The translations under genes and the position numbers were made by a program. From Betaproteobacteria bacterium (GTDB lineage: Bacteria > Pseudomonadota > Gammaproteobacteria > Burkholderiales > Thiobacteraceae), in NCBI GenBank assembly GCA_025361165.1, contig JANYAU010000060.1, positions 1 to 35,893 of the forward strand: a stretch of DNA of 35,893 bases, given 5' to 3'. The notes beneath the pieces are model-generated. The model saw nothing but the letters and a program-made list of their open reading frames with translations. It made no database searches and was not told the origin of the DNA. Each line of letters begins with the position of its first letter. Position 1 is the stretch's first letter. Shown here one piece after another: positions 8,625 to 18,238 of this stretch.

Positions 8625-8653
8625 TATATACTTTGCAGGCTGTTGATACTAAA
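8625..8653 (-). promoter_or_regulatory. Possible sigma-70 promoter of mshE
   Basis: Minus-strand TTTAGT, 17 nt, TATATA, 34 nt before the mshE ATG. The -10 is fair and the -35 is weak, so this is only a candidate in the 94-bp divergent gap. Confidence 0.35.
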
Positions 8654-8685
8654 CAATAACGGTTTTTTATTTAGGACACAAGAAA

Positions 8686-9150
8686 ATGTTAGACCTGGTG
8701 CTGTACCAACCGGAAATCCCACCCAATACTGGAAACATCATCCGCCTCTGTGCCAATAGCGGCACGAAACTCCATCTAGTTGAGCCGCTGGGGTTTAAAT
8801 TGGAAGATAAACAATTGCTGCGGGCCGGGCTGGACTATCACGAATTCACCCATTTGACGGTCCACGCGAGTTGGGCAGCCTGTAAAGAACAGCTTGGCGG
8901 GCGGCGGCGCTTTGCTCTGACCACCAAAGCCACGCGTTGGCATACCGATGCGATATTCGAGGAAGGGGATGTGTTCGTGCTGGGTCCGGAAACGCGCGGT
9001 TTGCCGCCGGAGGTATTAGAAGAATTCAACGACGCGCATCGCCTGCGCCTGCCGATGCAAGCAGAATCCCGAAGCCTGAATCTCTCTAACGCGGCAGCGG
9101 TGATCGTCTATGAGGCGTGGCGGCAGTTGGGATTCCGTGGAGGAGTATAG
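8686..9150 (+). CDS. trmL: tRNA (cytidine/uridine-34 2'-O) methyltransferase TrmL
   Basis: 154 residues, the usual length of this minimal SPOUT enzyme. [22 protein letters not shown], then LGPETRGLP near 105, and [16 protein letters not shown] form the three motifs of the deep trefoil knot that binds AdoMet. It methylates the wobble ribose of tRNA-Leu isoacceptors. The ATG has GGA about 8 nt upstream. It stands alone on the plus strand, divergent from mshE and convergent with the small gene at 9187-9414; the location next to a pilus locus appears incidental. Confidence 0.95.
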   Translation: MLDLVLYQPEIPPNTGNIIRLCANSGTKLHLVEPLGFKLEDKQLLRAGLDYHEFTHLTVHASWAACKEQLGGRRRFALTTKATRWHTDAIFEEGDVFVLGPETRGLPPEVLEEFNDAHRLRLPMQAESRSLNLSNAAAVIVYEAWRQLGFRGGV

Positions 9151-9186
9151 CGGACCAATCCCGCTTCCCAGCGGGGGCCTGCCACA

Positions 9187-9414
9187 TCATTTAGATTCCA
9201 ATTTTTTTACGTATTGATCGACGCCCTGCTTTAGCGACTCCGCCCTCTGCCGAAGACCATGAATCTCTCTAAAAATCGCATCTGCATGGTCGAATAACTC
9301 ACTATGCACGTGCTCATTAAGCCGGTGAGACGCTTCGTGCGCCAGACGAAGCAAATCGATCAAGTCATTCATGGCTTCGAGGGCGCCACTTCCTTCTTCT
9401 CCAATTGTGCTCAT
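9187..9414 (-). CDS. Small hypothetical helical protein
   Basis: 75 residues from the ATG ending at 9414, with AAGG 8 nt upstream; the frame extends five codons further only through a TTG. The sequence is almost entirely amphipathic helix (ALEAMNDLIDLLRLAHEASH, then AESLKQGVDQYVKKLESK), acidic, without signal peptide, membrane segment or cysteines. It lies after secA behind a probable terminator and faces trmL. I do not recognise the family; a coiled-coil or helical-hairpin accessory protein is likely. Confidence 0.6.
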   Translation of the reverse strand: MSTIGEEGSGALEAMNDLIDLLRLAHEASHRLNEHVHSELFDHADAIFREIHGLRQRAESLKQGVDQYVKKLESK

Positions 9415-9461
9415 GGCAAAACCTTTCAAAAAAGAAAAAAGGCGGAAATATCTACGTTAAT

Positions 9462-9495
9462 AAAAATTGGCCTGCAAAGCTCCAGGCTAAGCAGG
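9462..9495 (-). terminator. Probable intrinsic terminator after secA
   Basis: On the minus strand CCTGC, tt, AGC, a 5-nt loop, GCT, tt, GCAGG forms an interrupted hairpin, followed by CCAA and five T. It begins 31 nt past the secA stop. Confidence 0.55.
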
Positions 9496-9525
9496 TTGTC
9501 GAAGCGGAAAAAATCGCCGCCCCTT

Positions 9526-12246
9526 TTAAGCGAGCCGCCCGTGGCAGTGCTTATACTTCTTGCCGCTGCCGCACGGGCAAGGGTCGTTGCGCCCGACTTT
9601 GTCGTCATGCCGCACGAAGGGGGCAGGCGCATCAGCCGGCGTTTCCGTCTCGCTCGGGCTTAATACTTCGTCGTAGTCAGCGTGATGATATTGAATATTC
9701 TCCGGTGCGGTATGCGCATCCACCACTTCCACGTCTTCCGGGCTGCGAATCTGCACCGTCATCGTGATGCGCGTGACTTCATACCAAATCGTGTCGAGCA
9801 TGCTCGAGAATAATTCAAACGATTCGCGCTTGTACTCTTGCTTCGGGTTTTTTTGCGCATAGCCGCGCAGATGAATGCCTTGGCGCAGATGATCGAGCGC
9901 CGAAAGATGTTCGCGCCAATGCGTATCCAGACTTTGCAACATGATGCCGCGCTCGAAATGGTGCATCCCTTCCGCACCGACTACGGCCACTTTCTCCTGA
10001 TACTGTGCGTTGGCCGCCTCGATCATTTTTTTCAGCAAGCCTTCCGCGTCAAGCCGCTCATTTTCGTCTAGCCACTGCTGCAAGGGCAGATCAAGATTGA
10101 GTTCAGCCGCTAGGTTCTTGGTCAGCCCGGCCACATCCCATTGCTCGGCCACCGTGTCGGGCGGAACATACTGGTGAAACAAGCTTTCTAGCACTTGCTC
10201 GCGAATGCCAGTAATGGAATCGGTAATGTCTTCCGACTCCATTAGCTCGTTGCGCTTCTCGTAAATTGCTTTGCGCTGGTCGTTGGCGACATCATCGTAT
10301 TCGAGTAATTGCTTACGCATATCAAAGTTGCGCGCTTCCACTTTGCGTTGCGCGTTTTCGATTGCGCGCGTCACCCAGGGATGTTCGATCGCCTCACCTT
10401 CCGGCATTTTTAGGCGATCCATGATCGCGGCAACCCGGTCGGAGGCAAAGATGCGCAGCAGCGTATCTTCCAGCGACAAATAAAACCGGCTCGACCCCGG
10501 ATCGCCCTGGCGCCCGGCACGGCCGCGCAATTGGTTATCCACCCGGCGCGATTCATGGCGCTCGGTACCGATGATATGCAAGCCACCCATCGCAATCACT
10601 TGGTCGTGGCGTTGCTGCCACTCGGCGCGCAAGGTGCTGATGCGCGCTTGCTTCTGTTCCTCGCTCAGCGCCTCGTCAGCCAGCACCACGTCGATATCGC
10701 CCTGCGGATTGCCGCCCAGCACGATGTCAGTGCCGCGACCCGCCATGTTAGTCGCAATGGTGATCATGCCCGGGCGTCCGGCTTGCGCCACGATATCGGC
10801 CTCGCGCGCATGCTGTTTCGCGTTCAGCAATTGATGCGGCAATTTTTCTTGGTTGAGTAATTTGGAAAGATATTCGTTGATCTCGATCGACGTCGTGCCG
10901 ACCAGCACCGGCTGGCCGCGCAACTGACAATCTTTGACGTCAGTAATCACCGCCGCATATTTTTCTTTGAACGTGCGATAGACCTGATCCATACGATCTT
11001 GCCGCACCATCGCGCGGTGGGTCGGAATAATCACCGTTTCCAGGCCATAAATCTGCTGGAATTCGTAGGCTTCGGTATCCGCGGTGCCGGTCATGCCGGC
11101 GAGCTTATTATAGAGACGGAAATAATTTTGAAAGGTGATCGACGCCAGCGTTTGGTTCTCTTTCTGAATCGCGGCGCCTTCTTTCGCTTCCACCGCTTGA
11201 TGCAGGCCATCCGACCAGCGCCGGCCGGACATCAAGCGCCCGGTAAATTCGTCGACGATAATCACTTCGCCGTCTTGCACGACATAATGCTGATCGCGGT
11301 GATACAAAGCATGCGCGCGCAACGCGGCATAGACATGATGCATCAGCGCGATATTCGCCGCATCGTAGAGGCTGCTGCCGGACGCAAGCAAGCCCGCCTG
11401 AGTCAGCAATTCCTCCGCGTGCTGGTGGCCGTCTTCGGTCAGCAATACTTGGTGGGCTTTTTCGTCCACGGTGTAATCGCCGGGGCCGTCTTCGACTTCC
11501 ACTTTAATCAGTTTAGGCGCGAGCGCATTGACCTTGACATACAAATCGACGTTATCTTCTGCTTGTCCGGAAATAATGAGCGGGGTACGCGCTTCATCGA
11601 TTAAAATCGAATCCACTTCGTCGATGATGGCGTAGTTGAGTTTGCGTTGTACCCGCTCTTCCGGGGTAAACACCATATTGTCGCGCAGATAATCAAAGCC
11701 GAATTCGTTATTGGTGCCGTAAGTAATATCCGCGGCGTAGGCTTCTTGCTTGGCTTCGTGATCCATCTGCGACAGGTTGCAGCCCACGCTTAAACCCAGG
11801 AAGCGATGCACGCGCCCCATCCATTCCGCATCGCGGCGCGCTAAATAATCGTTTACCGTGATGATATGCACGCCCTTGCCGGTCAAGGCGTTGAGGTAGG
11901 CGGGCAACGTCGCCACCAGCGTCTTGCCCTCGCCGGTGCGCATTTCGCCGATCTTGCCATTGTGCAGGGCCATGCCGCCGATCAACTGAACATCGAAGTG
12001 GCGCATTTCCAGCACCCGCCGCCCGGCTTCACGCACCACAGCGAAAGCTTCCGGCAGTAAATTATCCAGCGCTTCGCCATTGGCGACACGCTGTTTAAAT
12101 TCCGGTGTCTTGGCCGCAAGCGCCTGATCGGATAGTGCTTGCATCTGCGGTTCGAACGCGTTGATGGTGCGAACAGTGGCGGCGTATTGTTTGACTAGGC
12201 GCTCATTGCGGCTACCAAATACTTTTTGGAGTAGGGCTGTGATCAT
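9526..12246 (-). CDS. secA: Preprotein translocase ATPase SecA
   Basis: 906 residues from the ATG ending at 12246 ([21 protein letters not shown], matching the family N-terminus); a longer frame to 12279 is rejected. Walker A is MRTGEGKT at 102-109 and the DEVD box is at 209-212. NBD2 carries [14 protein letters not shown] and the [21 protein letters not shown] motif. The C-terminus has the zinc-binding [14 protein letters not shown] that contacts SecB. It drives Sec-dependent export at SecYEG. The ribosome site is weak (GAAGAA). A large hairpin precedes the gene; no SecM-like gene is present, unlike Escherichia coli. Confidence 0.98.
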   Translation of the reverse strand: MITALLQKVFGSRNERLVKQYAATVRTINAFEPQMQALSDQALAAKTPEFKQRVANGEALDNLLPEAFAVVREAGRRVLEMRHFDVQLIGGMALHNGKIGEMRTGEGKTLVATLPAYLNALTGKGVHIITVNDYLARRDAEWMGRVHRFLGLSVGCNLSQMDHEAKQEAYAADITYGTNNEFGFDYLRDNMVFTPEERVQRKLNYAIIDEVDSILIDEARTPLIISGQAEDNVDLYVKVNALAPKLIKVEVEDGPGDYTVDEKAHQVLLTEDGHQHAEELLTQAGLLASGSSLYDAANIALMHHVYAALRAHALYHRDQHYVVQDGEVIIVDEFTGRLMSGRRWSDGLHQAVEAKEGAAIQKENQTLASITFQNYFRLYNKLAGMTGTADTEAYEFQQIYGLETVIIPTHRAMVRQDRMDQVYRTFKEKYAAVITDVKDCQLRGQPVLVGTTSIEINEYLSKLLNQEKLPHQLLNAKQHAREADIVAQAGRPGMITIATNMAGRGTDIVLGGNPQGDIDVVLADEALSEEQKQARISTLRAEWQQRHDQVIAMGGLHIIGTERHESRRVDNQLRGRAGRQGDPGSSRFYLSLEDTLLRIFASDRVAAIMDRLKMPEGEAIEHPWVTRAIENAQRKVEARNFDMRKQLLEYDDVANDQRKAIYEKRNELMESEDITDSITGIREQVLESLFHQYVPPDTVAEQWDVAGLTKNLAAELNLDLPLQQWLDENERLDAEGLLKKMIEAANAQYQEKVAVVGAEGMHHFERGIMLQSLDTHWREHLSALDHLRQGIHLRGYAQKNPKQEYKRESFELFSSMLDTIWYEVTRITMTVQIRSPEDVEVVDAHTAPENIQYHHADYDEVLSPSETETPADAPAPFVRHDDKVGRNDPCPCGSGKKYKHCHGRLA

Positions 12247-12270
12247 GTTTATTCTTCGGCAAATAAAATT

Positions 12271-12314
12271 AAGGTGCAATCGCCGCGTGAAAGCTCACAC
12301 AGCGTTTGCACCTT
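12271..12314 (-). other. Long hairpin directly before secA
   Basis: Outer arms AAGGTGCAA / TTGCACCTT (9 bp) are followed, after one A-A mismatch, by six more pairs (CGCTGT / GCGGCG, two G-T) and GTGA / TCAC closing a GCTT loop, about 19 pairs in 44 nt. On the transcript AATTTTATTT follows, so it can act as an intrinsic terminator of the M23 gene. The secA ATG begins 25 nt further on, so secA is either read through it or regulated by it. Confidence 0.72.
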
Positions 12315-12334
12315 AGCGTAAGTAAGACTGCGGA

Positions 12335-13252
12335 TCAGCCTGGCAGGTTCAAATAACGGGTAGGATTTTGCGGCGTACCGTTCAATAGTACTTCAAAGTG
12401 GAGATGCGGTCCGGTAGAGCGGCCCGTGCTGCCGACTTCGCCGATCTTCTGGCCTCGCAACACCACATCACCTTCCTTCACTAAACGCTTGGAGGCGTGG
12501 GCGTATCGGCTTACCAACCCGTTGCCATGATCGACCTCAATCATATTACCATAGCTCGGATTGTTCTCCGAATAGATGACAATGCCGCCTGCCGCGGCTT
12601 TGATCGGGGTGCCAGGCTCGGCGACGAAATCCACGCCTTCGTGCATAGCGCGCTCGCCGGTAAAGGGATCGATGCGCCAGCCAAAATTGGAGGAGAAGAA
12701 GCCGGTATTCACTGGCAACGCCGAGGGCAATGCGGCCCGGCGTACTTGTTCGCGCGATAGCAATGATTCCATAATGGCGAGTTGATCGGTTCGATCGTCC
12801 ACGGCGCGGGAGAGCTTTGTCAACTCTTCCTGGAAGTCACTCATACTCATGGCCACGCCTTGCCCAGGAAGCAGAGGGCCGCCGCGGCCCGGTTTTCGGT
12901 CAAAATTAATTTCTTCTTTCTTGATACCGGCAACCTTGGCCACGCGCTCGCCCAGCGCTTCTAGCCGCATCACCTGCGCTTGCATCTCCCCCACTTTGAT
13001 CGCCATAGCGGACAAACGCTGCTGTGTCGCCTCATGATTTTTTTCGACCTTGGACTGTTGCGAGGAAAGCACGAGTTTTTGCACCAGCGGCGCTTGCATG
13101 CCGCCGAGCTTGAACAAAATAAGATAGCCGAAGACTGCGCTTAAACCGGTGAACAACAACAAGCCAGCGACGAGAAGCAGGCCGCTCTGGCAGCGGCCAA
13201 CGCACACCGTGCGCGCTTTTGCTAGCCGATTAGATACGAATATGATATTCAA
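12335..13252 (-). CDS. M23 family (LytM-type) envelope metallopeptidase
   Basis: 305 residues if started at the TTG ending at 13252, which has AGGA 5 nt upstream and gives NIIFVSNRLAKART, the N-terminus usual for this family; an ATG at 13282 has no ribosome site. A membrane segment spans about 23-47, and a helical, probably coiled-coil region runs to about 160. The LytM domain keeps the zinc ligands H204 and D208 (HEGVD), H252 (YAHAS), and H283 and H285 (HLHFE), so it should be an active endopeptidase cutting peptidoglycan cross-links. It is anchored to the inner membrane facing the periplasm. It is upstream of secA and divergent from dciA with only 28 bp between starts. Confidence 0.88.
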   Translation of the reverse strand: MNIIFVSNRLAKARTVCVGRCQSGLLLVAGLLLFTGLSAVFGYLILFKLGGMQAPLVQKLVLSSQQSKVEKNHEATQQRLSAMAIKVGEMQAQVMRLEALGERVAKVAGIKKEEINFDRKPGRGGPLLPGQGVAMSMSDFQEELTKLSRAVDDRTDQLAIMESLLSREQVRRAALPSALPVNTGFFSSNFGWRIDPFTGERAMHEGVDFVAEPGTPIKAAAGGIVIYSENNPSYGNMIEVDHGNGLVSRYAHASKRLVKEGDVVLRGQKIGEVGSTGRSTGPHLHFEVLLNGTPQNPTRYLNLPG

Positions 13253-13280
13253 GCATATCCTCACATGTCTTTTACGCCCC

Positions 13281-13787
13281 ATGACAGCACGTAAACTGGA
13301 CAGTTATCTTAGCGAGCCCACTTCGCCATTAAGCCGACTAACTGCTGCGGCCCAAGGTCTCAGCACGCTCGCGCGTATTTGGGAATCGGTCGCACCTATT
13401 GGGTTGGCGCGTTCTTGTCGGGTCGGTCACCTGGATGATGGCGTTTTGACCCTCTATGCTGACAACGGCGCAATTGCCTCAAAACTTAATCAGCAATTAC
13501 CCAGCCTTCTGGAAAAATTTCAGAAGCGGGGGGGGAAAACTACTGGAATTCGAATTGATGTGCAAGTGAAAATCCCTTCACCTGCCACGCCATATACTCC
13601 TAAACCCGTCATTTCCACCACGGGATTAGCTAGCCTAGAAGAATTAGAGCTTAATTTACCTGAATCAAAACTAAAGGAAGCGCTTACTAACTTAATTGAA
13701 CATCAGCGTGAATCAAAGCAAGGCGAGGCGTCCGATTGTCACGGCAGCGGCGACGACCAGCACGAGCACGATAGAAAATTTGAATAA
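13281..13787 (+). CDS. dciA: DUF721 protein, DciA-like helicase-loading factor
   Basis: 168 residues from the ATG at 13281 (MTARKLDSYLSE). The DUF721 domain fills about 25-100: LSTLARIWESVAPIGLARSCRVGHLDDGVLTLYADNGAIASKLNQQLPSLLEKF, with the typical G-x-L-x-L-Y core. The C-terminal 65 residues are charged and low in complexity. DciA recruits the replicative helicase DnaB in bacteria without DnaC. No clear ribosome site precedes the ATG. The last 75 nt overlap, head-on, the gene at 13713-13895. Confidence 0.78.
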   Translation: MTARKLDSYLSEPTSPLSRLTAAAQGLSTLARIWESVAPIGLARSCRVGHLDDGVLTLYADNGAIASKLNQQLPSLLEKFQKRGGKTTGIRIDVQVKIPSPATPYTPKPVISTTGLASLEELELNLPESKLKEALTNLIEHQRESKQGEASDCHGSGDDQHEHDRKFE

Positions 13788-13895
13788 CTGCCAAGCGAAG
13801 CAGAACCAGCGCTTGTCTTTCAGCAACACCCCCACCAGCAGCGAACCGCCGATGGTAAATATCACGATCAGGAAGTAAAAGCGCAGCAGAATCAT
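13713..13895 (-). CDS. Small two-segment membrane protein, hypothetical
   Basis: 60 residues: MILLRFYFLIVIFTIGGSLLVGVLL, a short polar link (KDKRWFCFAWQ), then LFKFSIVLVLVVAAAVTIGRLALL. Two membrane helices with a short basic turn are clear. It follows lpxC by 21 bp on the same strand, so it may share the transcript. Its 3' half overlaps dciA antisense by 75 nt. The function is unknown. Support comes from the coherent hydrophobic architecture and the position; the ribosome site is poor. Confidence 0.62.
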   Translation of the reverse strand: MILLRFYFLIVIFTIGGSLLVGVLLKDKRWFCFAWQLFKFSIVLVLVVAAAVTIGRLALL

Positions 13896-13916
13896 GGCCA
13901 GCCGGCCTAAGGAAAC

Positions 13917-14831
13917 TTAAGCGGTTTGCGCTTGAAGACGAACAAAGCCTGCCGGCGCTTCGTCTTGGCGTTTGAAGGAAACATATTCCCAAGCTGATTG
14001 ATCTTGGAGCAAACCGCGCAACAGTAGGTTGTTGAGCGCATGGCCGGACTTATGTCCCGTAAAAGCACCGATCAGCGGATGGCCCAACATATATAAATCA
14101 CCGATCGCGTCCAGCGCTTTATGTTTAACAAATTCGTCGTCGTAACGCAGTCCATCGCTGTTCAATACTCGGAATTCGTCCATCACGATAGCGTTTTCCA
14201 GGCTCCCGCCGAGAGCTAAGCCGTTGTTACGCAGATATTCCACTTCATGCATGAAACCGAAGGTGCGCGCGCGGCTGATTTCTTTGATAAACGACATATC
14301 GGCGAAATCGACGGTCACCGCCTTACCCGAATGTTCGAACACGGGGTGATCGAAGTCGATGCTTAAGGTCACGCGAAAGCCGTTATAGGGCTCAAGCTTG
14401 ACCCATTTATCGCCTTCTGCGATCGAGATTTTGCTTTTCACCCGGATAAAGCGTTTGAGCGCGTTCTGTTCTTCTACCCCAGCCGACTGCACCAGGAACA
14501 CAAACGGACTCGCTGAGCCATCCATGATCGGCACTTCCGATGCGGTGAGATCGACATACACATTGTCGATCCCCAGGCCGGCTAATGCCGACATCAGGTG
14601 CTCGACTGTCATGACTTTTGCGCCGTTCGCTTCTAAGGCCGAACACAAACGCGTATCGGTCACTTGAAACGGGTCGGCTTTAATCGTCGGCATTTGCGGC
14701 AAATCTACGCGGCGAAACACGATGCCGGTATCAACCGCCGCCGGGCGCAGCGTCATCGTGACCTTCTGCCCGGTATGCAAGCCCACTCCCGTGGCGCTAA
14801 TGACGTTCTTTAATGTACGTTGCTTAAGCAC
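13917..14831 (-). CDS. lpxC: UDP-3-O-acyl-N-acetylglucosamine deacetylase LpxC
   Basis: 304 residues, full length. The start is GTG with AGGA 7 nt upstream. Zinc ligands H78 ([10 protein letters not shown]), H237 and D241 ([10 protein letters not shown]) are present, along with catalytic E77 and H264 ([11 protein letters not shown]), matching the known Escherichia coli residues. It catalyses the committed step of lipid A synthesis in the cytoplasm. It follows ftsZ by 152 bp and has its own extended -10 promoter, so it is likely expressed partly apart from the division genes, as in other Gram-negatives. Confidence 0.97.
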   Translation of the reverse strand: MLKQRTLKNVISATGVGLHTGQKVTMTLRPAAVDTGIVFRRVDLPQMPTIKADPFQVTDTRLCSALEANGAKVMTVEHLMSALAGLGIDNVYVDLTASEVPIMDGSASPFVFLVQSAGVEEQNALKRFIRVKSKISIAEGDKWVKLEPYNGFRVTLSIDFDHPVFEHSGKAVTVDFADMSFIKEISRARTFGFMHEVEYLRNNGLALGGSLENAIVMDEFRVLNSDGLRYDDEFVKHKALDAIGDLYMLGHPLIGAFTGHKSGHALNNLLLRGLLQDQSAWEYVSFKRQDEAPAGFVRLQAQTA

Positions 14832-14865
14832 GCGTCAATCCTAAGTTTATCGCGTAAAAACGCGT

Positions 14866-14874
14866 ATTCTAGCA
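14866..14874 (-). promoter_or_regulatory. Extended -10 promoter of lpxC
   Basis: Minus-strand TGC TAGAAT is an extended -10 about 35 nt before the GTG start; no good -35 is visible. An inverted repeat CGCGT-N4-ACGCG (14851-14864) lies just downstream, around the expected transcript start, and might be an operator. Confidence 0.5.
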
Positions 14875-14983
14875 TAGCGTTGACCCACCTCATTTTTGGA
14901 GGGAGCCGCGCCCCTGGGCAGTTTCAGCCCATTCCCACTAAGCACCGAGCAGAGCGACTTAAACTCAGCCCACAGTCCTGCTA

Positions 14984-16135
14984 CTAGTCCGCTTGTTTGC
15001 GCAAGAAGGCCGGGATATCGAGCAAATCCACTCCCGAAGCTTTCATTGCCTCGACTGCCGCCGCGCGCCGTCCGGAGCGAATCACCGCAGGCCCATCCGT
15101 TTCAACATAGGACATATCGTGCCCAATACTGTCAGTACCCGTCTTCACAATCGTCAGTGGCTTAGGTTGACGTGCTTGCGACGGCATACCCAGACCGGTT
15201 GCGACCATTGTCACGCGTAAGTCTTCGCCCATGCTCTCGTCGAACACCGCACCGAAAATCACGGTCGCATCTTCCGCGGTATATTCCCGAATGGTATGCA
15301 TGACTTGGTGAATCTCTTTCATCTTCAACGAACGATTAGCGGTAATGTTGACCAACATGCCGCGTGCGCCGGACAAATTCACATCTTCCAACAACGGGCT
15401 CTTCACTGCTTGCTCGGCGGCGAGCCGCGCGCGTTCCGGACCTTGCGCCTTGGCCGAGCCCATCATCGCCATCCCCATCTCGGACATCACGGTGCGCACG
15501 TCGGCGAAGTCCACGTTCACCAAGCCGGGACAGCTAATCACTTCGGCAATGCCCGCCACCGCGCCGTGCAGCACTTCGTTGGCTTCTTTGAACGCATCCA
15601 GCACCGACACATCTTCGCCCAACACTTGCATCAATTTTTCGTTGGGGATAATGATCAGCGAATCAACGTTCTGCGACAACGCTTCGATACCCGCATGCGC
15701 CACTTTTAAACGTCGGCCTTCGAACATAAACGGCTTGGTTACCACCGCTACGGTCAAAATACCCAGCTCTTTCGCCACTTCTGCTACGACGGGTGCTGCG
15801 CCGGTGCCCGTGCCACCACCCATGCCCGCGGTGATAAACAGCATGTCCGCGCCATCGATAATTTCGGCGATTTTTTCACGGTCTTCCAGTGCCGACTCGC
15901 GTCCGATTTCCGGATTCGCGCCCGCACCTAGGCCCTTGGTGATGGAGTTGCCGAGTTGCAGCTTAACGTGGGCATCGCTCTTCGCAAGCGCTTGCGCATC
16001 GGTGTTGGCCGCGATGAACTCCACGCCTTGGAGCCCGCACGCGATCATGTGGTCCACTGCATTACCGCCGCAGCCGCCCACGCCGATCACTTTAATCACT
16101 GCATCCTGAGATTGACCGTCGAGAATTTCAAACAT
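14984..16135 (-). CDS. ftsZ: Cell division GTPase FtsZ
   Basis: 383 residues from the ATG ending at 16135 (MFEILDGQ), 5 nt after a perfect GGAGG; a GTG two codons upstream would leave no spacer. The nucleotide site GGGTGTG is at 106-112 and GGCGGNAVDHM at 20-30. The C-terminal peptide DLLDIPAFLRKQAD is the conserved tail bound by FtsA and ZipA. FtsZ polymerises into the Z-ring at mid-cell. A 45-nt A/T-rich gap separates it from ftsA. Confidence 0.98.
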   Translation of the reverse strand: MFEILDGQSQDAVIKVIGVGGCGGNAVDHMIACGLQGVEFIAANTDAQALAKSDAHVKLQLGNSITKGLGAGANPEIGRESALEDREKIAEIIDGADMLFITAGMGGGTGTGAAPVVAEVAKELGILTVAVVTKPFMFEGRRLKVAHAGIEALSQNVDSLIIIPNEKLMQVLGEDVSVLDAFKEANEVLHGAVAGIAEVISCPGLVNVDFADVRTVMSEMGMAMMGSAKAQGPERARLAAEQAVKSPLLEDVNLSGARGMLVNITANRSLKMKEIHQVMHTIREYTAEDATVIFGAVFDESMGEDLRVTMVATGLGMPSQARQPKPLTIVKTGTDSIGHDMSYVETDGPAVIRSGRRAAAVEAMKASGVDLLDIPAFLRKQAD

Positions 16136-16180
16136 CTTCACCTCCTAGTAAAAAAAACCACAAAAAAACGACCCCGAAAA

Positions 16181-17416
16181 TTAAAAACCTTGAAACCAAG
16201 ATTTCATCTTGTCGAACACCTGTTGCAAGGAAGAACTTTGCATACGCACTAATTGATGGCGCTGGTATTGTTCCAGCCCGGCGAGCAACAAGCCCACACC
16301 GGTCGCGTAGCGCGGATTGCGTACCACTTCCGATAAGCCGCCGATGTATTGCGGCATACCCAGCCGCACCGGCATATGGAACACTTCCTCACCCAAATCC
16401 ACCATGCCCTGCATCATGCTCGAACCACCGGTGAGCACGATGCCGGACGAGATCAATTCCTCGAAGCCGCTGCGGCGCAACTCCGCCTGCGCCAGCGAAT
16501 ACAATTCTTCGACCCGCGGCTCGATCACTTCCGCCAGCGTTTGGCGCGACAATTGACGCACGCCGCGATCGCCCACGCTCGGCACTTCGATCATCTCCGA
16601 GGCGTGCGCCAACTGGCGTAGCGCGCAGCCATGGGCACGCTTGATGTCCTCGGCTTCCTTGGTCGGCGTGCGCAACGCCATCGCGATATCGTTAGTGATT
16701 TGATCGCCGGCAATCGGAATCACCGCCGTGTGCCGGATCGCGCCGTTGGTAAAGACGGCGATATCTGCCGTGCCGCCGCCAATATCGACCAGGCACACGC
16801 CCAAATCCTTTTCATCTTCGGTCAGCACCGCCATGCTGGACGCCAGTGGTTGCAGAATCAGATCGCGCACCTCCAAGCCGCAGCGCTTCACGCACTTGAC
16901 GATGTTTTGCGCCGCAGAAACCGCACCGGTGACAATGTGCACTTTGACTTCCAGCCGCACCCCGCTCATGCCCAGCGGCTCGCGCACATCTTCCTGACCA
17001 TCGATAATGAATTCCTGGGTCAAAATGTGCAGAATTTGCTGATCGGTCGGGATGTTCACTGCGCGCGCGGTTTCGATCACGCGATCGACATCGGCCTGCG
17101 TCACTTCTTTGTTCTTGATCGCCACCATGCCGTGCGAATTGATGCTCTTGATGTGGCTGCCGGCGATGCCGGTATACACCTCGCGGATTTTACAATCCGC
17201 CATCAATTCCGCTTCTTCCAGCGCGCGTTGAATCGCGTTCACCGTGGACTCGATGTTGACCACCACGCCCTTCTTCAGACCGCGCGACGGCGTCTCGCCG
17301 ATACCGATCACTTCCAAGCGGCCTTCCGGTAAGACTTCTGCTACCAAGGCCACGATTTTGGAGGTACCAATATCGAGACCGATGATAAGATTTTTCTGTT
17401 CTTTATTTTTAGCCAT
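16181..17416 (-). CDS. ftsA: Cell division actin-like protein FtsA
   Basis: 411 residues, usual length; ATG with GGAG about 9 nt upstream. The actin-fold phosphate loops are present: GLDIGTSKIVALV at 14-26 and LVDIGGGTADIAVF near 204-217, and IVLTGGSSMMQGM near 330. The SHS2/1C insertion lies near 85-165. The C-terminal MKSWFQGF is the amphipathic membrane-binding helix. FtsA tethers FtsZ to the membrane and activates later division proteins. It lies between ftsQ and ftsZ in the canonical order. Confidence 0.97.
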   Translation of the reverse strand: MAKNKEQKNLIIGLDIGTSKIVALVAEVLPEGRLEVIGIGETPSRGLKKGVVVNIESTVNAIQRALEEAELMADCKIREVYTGIAGSHIKSINSHGMVAIKNKEVTQADVDRVIETARAVNIPTDQQILHILTQEFIIDGQEDVREPLGMSGVRLEVKVHIVTGAVSAAQNIVKCVKRCGLEVRDLILQPLASSMAVLTEDEKDLGVCLVDIGGGTADIAVFTNGAIRHTAVIPIAGDQITNDIAMALRTPTKEAEDIKRAHGCALRQLAHASEMIEVPSVGDRGVRQLSRQTLAEVIEPRVEELYSLAQAELRRSGFEELISSGIVLTGGSSMMQGMVDLGEEVFHMPVRLGMPQYIGGLSEVVRNPRYATGVGLLLAGLEQYQRHQLVRMQSSSLQQVFDKMKSWFQGF

Positions 17417-17437
17417 CCCGTGTCACTCCAAAATTCT

Positions 17438-18238
17438 TTATCCGTTTGCCCGCGACTTGATTTCACCCATACCAAAACGTACTGCGAAACCGTTGGGGTA
17501 GCGCAAATCCACGTAAGCCACTGGGTGCGGCATGCGTGCAATCGTGGCGTCATACGCCCGTACGAATTTGTCGAGCCGCACGCCGGCCTGATCGCGGCCT
17601 AATTCGAGTATCAAGCCGCTATCGAGCTTGAGTTGCCAGGCGCGGCGCTCGGTCATCGTCAAGTTCACTGGCTTGAGCTTGAGCGACATGAGCGACGCTT
17701 TAAACTGCGCATACTGTTCTGTGACTTCAGGCGCACTACTCTCAGGCCCGCTGAATACCGGTAAATTGCTACTGCTTGCCGCCTGAAACAATTCGCCTCG
17801 GGTATTCACCAAACCACCGCCCGACCAGCGTGCCAGCGCCACATGCTCTTCCAACACCACTTCCAGCGTATCCGGCCATTGGCGGCGCACGCTGACATTG
17901 CGCACCCACGGCAGCTTCTGAAAACCTTTGCCGACTTGGGTGAGATCGAGCGTGAAAAAATTACCCTTGAACTCGCGCGTCACGATATAGCTCACTTGCT
18001 GATAAGTGACATGCTGCAAATCACCTTTTATCTCCACATGCTTCAAGGGAAACAGCGGTAGGTGAATCATCAAAAACAGCAGCGCATACAGGAGCAAGAT
18101 GGCTGCCAGCGCATACAGAAAATTAGCGCACCACAACATGAGTTGCGCCTTGTCCCACATCGACAACACCAGCGTACCCGGCGTCGATGCCGCCATCGGC
18201 CGGCGCAGAAGATCGCCTTTGTCTTTCTTACCCCACAT
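17438..18238 (-). CDS. ftsQ: Cell division protein FtsQ
   Basis: 266 residues. A cytoplasmic basic N-terminus of about 35 residues precedes one membrane helix (37-58); the POTRA domain begins at about 64 ([24 protein letters not shown]), followed by the FtsQ beta domain with [25 protein letters not shown]. The ATG has GGAG 7 nt upstream and lies inside the end of ddl (11-nt overlap). FtsQ forms the FtsQLB complex in the periplasm, recruiting FtsL and FtsI to the divisome. FtsB is not in this window. Confidence 0.96.
   Translation of the reverse strand: MWGKKDKGDLLRRPMAASTPGTLVLSMWDKAQLMLWCANFLYALAAILLLYALLFLMIHLPLFPLKHVEIKGDLQHVTYQQVSYIVTREFKGNFFTLDLTQVGKGFQKLPWVRNVSVRRQWPDTLEVVLEEHVALARWSGGGLVNTRGELFQAASSSNLPVFSGPESSAPEVTEQYAQFKASLMSLKLKPVNLTMTERRAWQLKLDSGLILELGRDQAGVRLDKFVRAYDATIARMPHPVAYVDLRYPNGFAVRFGMGEIKSRANG

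Noticed and set aside
8643..8671. TTGATA-N17-TTTATT as the trmL promoter
   Set aside because: The -10 is poor and would leave a leader of about 8 nt, too short to include the ribosome site.
8447..8722. Minus-strand 91-codon frame spanning the mshE-trmL gap
   Set aside because: It overlaps the start of both real genes out of frame and shows no domain or ribosome site.
9155..9175. CCCGC/GCGGG hairpin after trmL as a terminator
   Set aside because: Only five pairs and no T-run on either strand.
9838..12060. Several plus-strand frames opposite secA
   Set aside because: GC-rich third positions keep the opposite strand open. Their His/Arg/Gln-rich sequence is typical of shadows.
13280..13283. 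One CATG serving as start for both divergent genes (M23 and dciA)
   Set aside because: The M23 gene is better started at the TTG ending at 13252, which has a good ribosome site and the family N-terminus, so the shared CATG is coincidental.
15345..16109. 254-codon plus-strand frame opposite ftsZ
   Set aside because: Ser/Pro/Ala-rich shadow of a fully conserved FtsZ; no start signal.
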